This document shows positions 58,473 to 64,000 of a stretch of DNA of 64,000 bases, in pieces. The translations under genes were made by a program, and so were the position numbers. Under the pieces are notes generated by a model. The model was not told the DNA's origin and made no database searches. It was given only the letters and a program-made list of their open reading frames with translations. How positions within the stretch are numbered: the stretch's first letter is position 1; each line of letters begins with the position of its first letter. The stretch is taken from positions 61,140 through 125,139 of the forward strand of contig NZ_SIUB01000010.1 of assembly GCF_004310425.1 (NCBI RefSeq), written 5' to 3'. The DNA is from Hansschlegelia quercus (lineage in GTDB: Bacteria > Pseudomonadota > Alphaproteobacteria > Rhizobiales > Methylopilaceae).

Positions 58473-59725
58473 ATACCACTGATCCGGCGGGCGAGGGGTC
58501 GATCTCGTCGTTTCCTGCCCGCGTTATCGTTGGGCTCGGCGGGCTCTATGTCACGCAGAGCGTCATCGGCGGGGTGGTCTTCACCGGCCTTCCCGCCGTC
58601 ATGCGCCAGAACGGCGCGTCGCTCAACGACATCGCCTTCATCCTGCTCACGGTCCTGCCCTGGTCGTTCAAGTTCCTCTGGGCGCCCTGGGTCGAACGAT
58701 ACCGCTCGCCGCGCGTCGGCCTGCGGCGGTCGCGGACGGTCATCGGGCTCGTCGGCGCCTGCGCGGTGGGCGCGGTGATCGCCTGCGCGCTGATCGGCCC
58801 GACGTCGCTCGGCCCGCTCATGGTCGCCATGATGATCGCTTCGTTCTCGTCCGCCACGCTCGACATCGCCTGCGACGGCCACGCGGTGGAAAGCCTGACG
58901 GAGAAGAACCACGGCTGGGCCAACTCGGCTCAGGTCGGCGGCGCCTATATCGGCGCGGCGATCGGCGGCGGCTTGTTCCTCGTCCTCATCGACCATCTGG
59001 GGTGGACGCCCTCTGCGCTGATCATGGCCGGGGTTCTGGTCGCGCTCGCGCTTCCATTCCTGACCACGCCCGACGGGGCCCGCTCCGCTCGGCCCGACGC
59101 GCCGCGCCAATCCCTTATGGCGGCGTTGAAGCGGCCAGAAATCCTTTCCGGGATTGCGCTGATCTCGCTCTATGTGCTCGGCCAGAAATGGTCCTCCGTG
59201 CTGATCAGCCCGTTTCTGATCGACGCCGGCCTCAGCCTGACAGCGATCGGCGTGCTGAATGGGGTCGGCGTCACGGTCGCGGGCCTGATCGGCGCGGTCA
59301 GCGGCGGCTATGTGGTCCGCAGGTTCGGGGCCTTCCCGGTCATGGCGGCGTCCATGGCGGCGCAGGTCCTCGCCACCGTGGGTTTCGCCCTCTACGCTTA
59401 TTTCGGCGCACGCTCGCCGATCGCCCTCGTCCTGCTCGGGCTTCTGAGCTCCGGCGCCATCTCGCTCGGCATCGTCGCGGTCTATTCCGAACTCATGGGC
59501 CGCGCCTCGCTCGACCAAGCCGGCGTCGACTTCACGCTGTTCCAGAGCATGGACGGGATCGTCAGCCTGATCGGCTGGTGGCTCGTGAGCTCGTTCGGCG
59601 ACACGCTCGGCTTCGCGTTCTGCTTCGCCGCCTGCGCTTTGCTCGGCATCGTCGCGCTCGGCGCGCTGCCGATCCTCGCCCGCCGCTCCTCAACCCTCCC
59701 GGGGAAGGCCGACCAGCGCGCGTGA
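58469..59725 (+). CDS. RhtX/FptX-like MFS siderophore importer
   Basis: About 418 residues and 12 hydrophobic segments. It is AmpG-like: 'GLPAVMRQNGASLNDIAFILLTVLPWSFKFLWAPWVERY' and 'DIACDGHAVESLTEKNHGWANSAQVGGAYIGAAIGGG' match the RhtX/FptX group, single-protein importers of rhizobactin 1021 and ferripyochelin. The GTG at 58469 (or 58466) overlaps the receptor stop in a GTGA junction. Its 3' end overlaps the convergent ftsY by 36 bases. It probably moves the siderophore delivered by the upstream receptor through the inner membrane. Confidence 0.85.
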   Translation: MNTTDPAGEGSISSFPARVIVGLGGLYVTQSVIGGVVFTGLPAVMRQNGASLNDIAFILLTVLPWSFKFLWAPWVERYRSPRVGLRRSRTVIGLVGACAVGAVIACALIGPTSLGPLMVAMMIASFSSATLDIACDGHAVESLTEKNHGWANSAQVGGAYIGAAIGGGLFLVLIDHLGWTPSALIMAGVLVALALPFLTTPDGARSARPDAPRQSLMAALKRPEILSGIALISLYVLGQKWSSVLISPFLIDAGLSLTAIGVLNGVGVTVAGLIGAVSGGYVVRRFGAFPVMAASMAAQVLATVGFALYAYFGARSPIALVLLGLLSSGAISLGIVAVYSELMGRASLDQAGVDFTLFQSMDGIVSLIGWWLVSSFGDTLGFAFCFAACALLGIVALGALPILARRSSTLPGKADQRA

Positions 59726-60634
59726 GAACTCATCGGCGTCGAACGGCTCCAGGTCGTCCACCCCCTCGCCGACGCCGATGAAATGCACCGGCAGACGGAA
59801 GCGGTCGGCGACCGCGACCAGGATGCCGCCCCGCGCGGTGCCGTCGAGCTTGGTCATCACGAGGCCGGTGACGCCGGCGACCTTGCCGAACGCCTCGACC
59901 TGGCCGAGCGCGTTCTGGCCGGTCGTGGCGTCGAGCACCAGCAGGCTGTCGTGCGGCGCTTCCGGATCGAGCTTCTTCAGCACCCGCACGATCTTCTCGA
60001 GCTCGGCCATCAGCCCGGCCTTGTTCTGCAACCGGCCGGCGGTGTCGATGATGAGCAGGTCGGCGTCTTCCGCCTTGGCGCGCTGCCAGGCCTCGTAGAC
60101 GAGGCTCGCCGCGTCGGCCCCGGTCTCCTTGGAGACGAAGATCGCGTCCGCCCGCTTCGCCCAGACGGCGAGTTGCTCAACGGCGGCCGCGCGAAACGTG
60201 TCGCCGGCTGCGATGACGATCTTCAGCCCGGCGGTGCGAAAACTCTCGGCGATCTTGCCGATCGTCGTGGTCTTTCCCGAACCGTTGACGCCGACGACCA
60301 GCACCACGGCAGGCCGGGCGCTCTCCGGCGGATCGAGCGGCCGCGCGACCGGCGCGAGCACGCGCGCGACCTCCGTGGCGACGATCGCCCGGACGCCCTC
60401 GCCGTCGAGCGCGCGATCGTGGCGCGCGCGGCCGACAGCGTCCGAAATGCGCGACGCCGCCCCGACGCCAAGATCGGCCTGGATCAGCAGGTCTTCGAGG
60501 TTCTCGAGCGTCGAGGCGTCAAGCTTCTCCTTGGTGAAGAGCTCCGTAATGCCGCGCGTCAGTGATTGCGAGGTCTTGGAGAGCCCCCGTTTCAGCCGCG
60601 AGAACCAGCCGTCTTCGGTCTCGATATCGCTCAT
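59690..60634 (-). CDS. ftsY: signal recognition particle receptor FtsY
   Basis: SRP receptor GTPase, 314 residues, with the short N-terminal region usual in alphaproteobacteria. NG domain motifs are GVNGSGKTTTIGK (P-loop), 'AGDTFRAAAVEQLAVWAKR', 'DTAGRLQNKAGLM', 'TKLDGTARGG' and 'FIGVGEGVDDLEPFDADEF'. Its ATG start overlaps the mtaB stop (ATGA). The 3' end runs 36 bases into the 3' end of the MFS gene on the other strand. Confidence 0.96.
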   Translation of the reverse strand: MSDIETEDGWFSRLKRGLSKTSQSLTRGITELFTKEKLDASTLENLEDLLIQADLGVGAASRISDAVGRARHDRALDGEGVRAIVATEVARVLAPVARPLDPPESARPAVVLVVGVNGSGKTTTIGKIAESFRTAGLKIVIAAGDTFRAAAVEQLAVWAKRADAIFVSKETGADAASLVYEAWQRAKAEDADLLIIDTAGRLQNKAGLMAELEKIVRVLKKLDPEAPHDSLLVLDATTGQNALGQVEAFGKVAGVTGLVMTKLDGTARGGILVAVADRFRLPVHFIGVGEGVDDLEPFDADEFSRALVGLPREG

Positions 60635-61878
60635 GCGCTCGCGCTCACGATCAGCCTTCGGCCGTCATGGCCGGTCGGTGTGACGTCGACGATGGCGCCC
60701 TTCGGCGTCGCGACCGGCAACGCGACCAATGTGAAGTCGGCGAGCCTTCCGGCGCCCGCCCCTTCCGAAAGCGCGAGCGCCCGGCGGCCGACATGGGCGT
60801 CGAGATGGCGCGCGAGCAAGGCTTCGCCCGTCTCGCGCAACCGCGCCGCGCGCGCCTTGACGACGGGCGGCGACACCTGGGGCATCCGCGCCGCGGGCGT
60901 GTCCGGCCGGGCCGAGAACGGGAAGGCGTGGACATAGGCCACGCCGCAGGCCTCCAGCACGCTGAGCGTGTTTTCAAACATCCCCTCGGTCTCCGTCGGA
61001 AAGCCCGCGATCACGTCCGCGCCAAAGGCGACATCCGGCCGCGCGTTCCGCACCCGCTCGCAGAAGCGGATGGCGTCCTCCGCGGAATGGCGGCGCTTCA
61101 TCCGCTTCAGGATCATGTCGTCGCCGGACTGCAGCGAGAGATGGAGATGCGGCATGAGCCGCTCCTCGTCGGCGAGCGCGCCGAGCAGATCCTCATCCAC
61201 CTCGACGGCGTCGAGCGAGGAGAGGCGTAACCGCCTCAGCTCCGGAACCTCGCGCAGGATCGCGCGGACCAGCGTCCCGAGGCTGGGGCGCCCGGCGAGA
61301 TCCGCGCCCCAGGCGGTGAGGTCAACGCCTGTCAGCACCGCCTCTACGGCGCCGAGCCCGACCACGCGCCGGACCTCTGCGACCACCGCCTCGACCGGCG
61401 TCGAGCGCGACGCTCCCCTGCCGAAAGGAATGATGCAGAAGGTGCAGCGATGGTCGCAGCCGGTCTGAGCCTGCACGGAGGCGCGAGGGCGCAGGATGTC
61501 GGCGTCCGCCGGGGGGCGAGAGACGTCCTCGACCATGAAGGCGTCGCCAACCTCGACGCGTCGGCTCGCTTCGGTCGAGACCCAGGTCTCGCGCCTCGCG
61601 CGCGCCGCCAGCCCGACCACGCGCGAAACCTGCGGCATGGCGGCATAGGCGGCGGGCTCGATCTGGGCGCCGCACCCTGTGACCACGATCTCAGCGCCCG
61701 GGCGCACGCGGGCCGCCCGGCGCACCGCCTGCCGCGCCTGCCGCCCGGCTTCGGCAGTGACCGCGCAGGCGTTGACCACCACCATGTCGATCGCGCCGCC
61801 GGCGCGCGCGAGCGCCCGTACGCTCTCGCCATCGAGCGCGTTCAGCCGGCAACCGAAGCTCAGAACGTCGACACCCAT
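60631..61878 (-). CDS. mtaB: tRNA t6A37 methylthiotransferase MtaB
   Basis: Radical SAM methylthiotransferase that converts t6A37 to ms2t6A37. The 415-residue protein has the MTTase N-terminal cysteines ('SFGCRLNALDGE', 'NACAVT', 'TGCGAQ'), the radical SAM CxxxCxxC 'GCDHRCTFCIIPFGRG', and a C-terminal TRAM-like stretch. ATG 61878 is preferred over GTG 61917. It acts after the TsaBCDE system, whose TsaB is at 2.2 kb. It is translationally coupled to ftsY, a typical pair. Confidence 0.93.
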   Translation of the reverse strand: MGVDVLSFGCRLNALDGESVRALARAGGAIDMVVVNACAVTAEAGRQARQAVRRAARVRPGAEIVVTGCGAQIEPAAYAAMPQVSRVVGLAARARRETWVSTEASRRVEVGDAFMVEDVSRPPADADILRPRASVQAQTGCDHRCTFCIIPFGRGASRSTPVEAVVAEVRRVVGLGAVEAVLTGVDLTAWGADLAGRPSLGTLVRAILREVPELRRLRLSSLDAVEVDEDLLGALADEERLMPHLHLSLQSGDDMILKRMKRRHSAEDAIRFCERVRNARPDVAFGADVIAGFPTETEGMFENTLSVLEACGVAYVHAFPFSARPDTPAARMPQVSPPVVKARAARLRETGEALLARHLDAHVGRRALALSEGAGAGRLADFTLVALPVATPKGAIVDVTPTGHDGRRLIVSASA

Positions 61879-62053
61879 CTTGGCCGCGATATGCCCGACC
61901 GCGGCCCAAAACGCCACCGCCCTCGTCGCCGCGCCTTGGCGGCCGGCGGTCTCGCCGGCCTGTCGCTGTCACGACGCCTTCGCCGCCGCGCGCCATCTTG
62001 TGCGTCTGAGGCCTCGCGTGTATGCCCTTGCCCATCGACGCTCTCGATTATGC

Positions 62054-62143
<90 letters not shown>

Positions 62144-62208
62144 CCACTCGGAACAAGCGCTGAGTTCCAAGGTGGTCTTAGAGAAATCAACGGTCTCGTA
62201 ACGCTGGT

Positions 62209-62231
62209 GTGGTACACAAGAGTGGTACACA
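62209..62231. repeat. 10-bp direct repeat ahead of the integrase
   Basis: GTGGTACACA occurs at 62209-62218 and 62222-62231, a period of 13 bases, immediately before the integrase start. Short direct repeats here are a usual place for integrase arm-type or regulatory binding. Confidence 0.65.
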
Positions 62232-62233
62232 CA

Positions 62234-63862
62234 GTGGCATTGCACGTGATCAGACCGACCAAACATCCGCGGACGGGAATCTACCGCGTGCGGGGCCGAT
62301 ACCCTGCAGAGCTTTTCGAAGTTTATGGCAAGGCCGAGTTCAAAGTGTCTCTTGGAACCCGGGATCCGGAGGAGGCGCGAGTCCAAGCGCCCGTCGTGCT
62401 CGCAGAGCTTGAGAAGAAGTGGCGACGGGACAGCCTGACCTTCGCATCAACGCGCGCCGAGACAGCCGGACGCGAGCCGATCGACTTGACGCGGCGACAG
62501 ATCGAAGCGCTCGCCGGCGAGATCTACCGCAATTTCCTGAAGGATCACGAGGACGACCCCGGTGATCCAGGGTCATGGAAGGGTCAGCTCGACGAAGAAC
62601 TGCGCTTGCAGGACGTGTTCCGCAAGAGCAATCCAATGAACGGCTGGCAGTTCCAGCAGAGGCGTTGGAGCTCGGTCATCACAGACCACGTTTCTCAGCG
62701 CGGTCTAGTGATCAGCCTGAAGTCGCGTCAGGAGCTGGGGTCCGCAGTCTTCAAGCATATGCAGGCGGCCCAGAGGGAGCTGATGCGGAAGGCCGAGGGG
62801 GACTTTAGCCCCGACGACTACGAAAAGCGTTTTCCGAGTTGGGAGGCGCCAGCAGGGAACCGCACGCTTGAAGCGATCTTTGAGCCTTACGCGAGAGAGG
62901 CTGAACTCGCTCCGTCCACGCGAAACCGCTTCAAATCTGTCATCCGGCGGCTGCTAGTCGAGCACATCAAGCGGGACGACTTCGGAGCCATCACCAGTGA
63001 AAAGCTGATCTCCTGGAAGAACAAACTTCTTGAGGAGGGGCTCGCGCCTCGCACGATACGTGACGTGCACCTCGCCGCGATAAAAGCTGCTTGCAATTGG
63101 GCCGTCTCGGAACAGTTGCTAGCCGCCAACCCTGCCGTCGGCGTCAAGATCATTGTTAAGAAGCGACCTCAGACACGAACTCAGAAGGGCTACACGCTCG
63201 GCGAGGCGCTAACGGTGCTTACTGCAGCGGCTGGCGTCGTGGACGACGGGCGCCTTTTTCCAGATCGCTACGCCGCTCGCCGGTGGGTTCCATGGATCTG
63301 CGCCTACACCGGAGCGCGAGTGAATGAGATTACCCAGATGCGCGCCGAGGATATCTTCCAGGCGATGGACGAAGAAGCCGTGGACCCGATCTGGATGTTC
63401 CACATTACCCCAGAGGCCGGCTCCATCAAGAACGGCATGCCTCGGGACGTTGCGGTCCACAAGCATCTGATTGACCAAGGCTTCATCGAGTTCGCGCGCA
63501 GCGTCGGCAGAGGTCCATTATTCTATGACCCCGCGCGTGCGCGGGGTGGATCCGCGGTGCATCCGATTTACAAAAAGACTGGCGAGCGGCTTGCAGCCTG
63601 GGTGCGGGAGCTCGGCATTAACGACCCTGAGCTTCAGCCCAACCACGGCTGGCGCCATCGATTCAAGACGATCTGCGTCACACGAGAGATCGAGGAAGCC
63701 GTCATCCACCAGATCACTGGTCATTCGGAGACCTCGGAGGGCAGGAAGTACGGCGACATCTGGCCCAGCGTGTCCAAAGCCGCGATGGATAAAATCCCGA
63801 GGTTTGCAATCGAAACGCCGCCGCCTCGGCGCGGCCTTCAGGTCGATGGCTCGCCGTCCTAG
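62234..63862 (+). CDS. tyrosine recombinase/phage-type integrase
   Basis: About 542 residues. The N-terminal part ('VIRPTKHPRTGIYRVRGRYPAEL') is an AP2-like/DUF6538 arm-binding type. An SAM-like core-binding domain ('TLEAIFEPYAREAELAPSTRNRFKSVIRRLLVEHI') follows. The catalytic domain has the first Arg in 'AYTGARVNEITQMRAEDI', HxxR in 'NHGWRHRFKT', and 'ITGHSETSEGRKYGD' with the nucleophile Tyr near 506. All appear intact. Start GTG 62234 fits the family N-terminus but has no good ribosome site; GTG 62222 is possible. Codon use is less GC-biased than upstream genes. It lies right after tRNA-Ser in the same direction, the position of an integrated element. Confidence 0.9.
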   Translation: MALHVIRPTKHPRTGIYRVRGRYPAELFEVYGKAEFKVSLGTRDPEEARVQAPVVLAELEKKWRRDSLTFASTRAETAGREPIDLTRRQIEALAGEIYRNFLKDHEDDPGDPGSWKGQLDEELRLQDVFRKSNPMNGWQFQQRRWSSVITDHVSQRGLVISLKSRQELGSAVFKHMQAAQRELMRKAEGDFSPDDYEKRFPSWEAPAGNRTLEAIFEPYAREAELAPSTRNRFKSVIRRLLVEHIKRDDFGAITSEKLISWKNKLLEEGLAPRTIRDVHLAAIKAACNWAVSEQLLAANPAVGVKIIVKKRPQTRTQKGYTLGEALTVLTAAAGVVDDGRLFPDRYAARRWVPWICAYTGARVNEITQMRAEDIFQAMDEEAVDPIWMFHITPEAGSIKNGMPRDVAVHKHLIDQGFIEFARSVGRGPLFYDPARARGGSAVHPIYKKTGERLAAWVRELGINDPELQPNHGWRHRFKTICVTREIEEAVIHQITGHSETSEGRKYGDIWPSVSKAAMDKIPRFAIETPPPRRGLQVDGSPS

Positions 63863-63901
63863 TCGCAAGTCACGGCCGGGGTCTTGAGCGTGTTGCTGGC
63901 G

Positions 63902-64000
63902 TCAGTCGTCGAGCCGATATAGCGCCTCGCTTACCTTGCTGCGCATGGAGGCGACGGCGGAACAGCCTTTTGGACCTTCGCCACCGCCGTGAGCCTCGAC
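63902..64000 (-). CDS. C-terminal fragment of an unidentified minus-strand gene (cut by window edge)
   Basis: Reading inwards from the right edge on the minus strand gives 32 open codons ending at TGA 63904-63902, '...MRSKVSEALYRLDD' at its end. It is convergent with the integrase. The fragment is too short to identify and could be chance; if real it belongs to the integrated element. Confidence 0.3.
   Translation of the reverse strand, partial: VEAHGGGEGPKGCSAVASMRSKVSEALYRLDD

Overview
The window looks like chromosomal DNA from a GC-rich alphaproteobacterium, most likely of the order Hyphomicrobiales (Rhizobiales). The signs are the run hisB-DUF2628-hisH-hisA-hisF-hisE-coaA with hslVU close by, priA next to atpHAGDC, mtaB next to ftsY, the Mur-type Fur protein, a CenR-like regulator with the order-typical 'EQLxLHxEF' receiver, and candidate EcfG-type (GGAAC-N16-CGTT-like) stress promoters. 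I cannot name the genus from sequence alone. Most of the window is dense housekeeping DNA with strongly GC3-biased codons, so long antisense shadow ORFs are everywhere and were ignored.

Layout. 1-10.7 kb: end of pheA, an SDR, a RutE-like nitroreductase, tsaB-rimI-fur/mur-plsC-EI24, a class A PBP, two SAM methyltransferases (the second is metW), and a ChaA-type cation/proton antiporter. 10.7-12.4 kb: a non-coding stretch rich in inverted repeats, then a flavin-fold (PNPOx-like) gene divergent from a YqjI-like PadR repressor with a perfect 18-bp palindrome between them. 12.4-24.5 kb: coaA and the his genes on the minus strand, a GAF-EAL protein and dps sitting between his and hslVU, then dapD-dapE and a MAPEG protein. 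24.5-31 kb: a PAS-GGDEF-EAL protein, rpmF, mtgA, a cyclic-nucleotide-binding protein, a CenR-like response regulator, an L,D-transpeptidase and a BI-1 family protein.

31-39 kb: the most system-like accessory cluster. A zinc-ribbon metallopeptidase is divergent from a DUF2126 transglutaminase, an ATP-grasp/alpha-E fusion and a second transglutaminase. Such clusters have been predicted from comparative genomics to make and process peptide-like conjugates, but the product is unknown. 39-50.3 kb: an HD-GYP protein, transaldolase, priA, the F1 ATP synthase operon (with an extra membrane protein gene and a terminator-like hairpin between atpD and atpC) and grpE. 50.3-55.8 kb: an NlpC/P60 hydrolase, leucyl aminopeptidase, bioD-bioF-bioB and a DUF3016 gene with a suspicious 5' end.

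55.9-59.7 kb: an AT-richer segment with a TonB-dependent siderophore receptor translationally coupled to an RhtX/FptX-like importer. The receptor's Shine-Dalgarno lies inside a 12-bp hairpin. 59.7-64 kb: ftsY-mtaB, a tRNA-Ser(CGA), and directly downstream of it a tyrosine recombinase of lower GC. This is the left end of an integrated element that runs off the window.

No CRISPR array, rRNA, transposase or known riboswitch was recognised.
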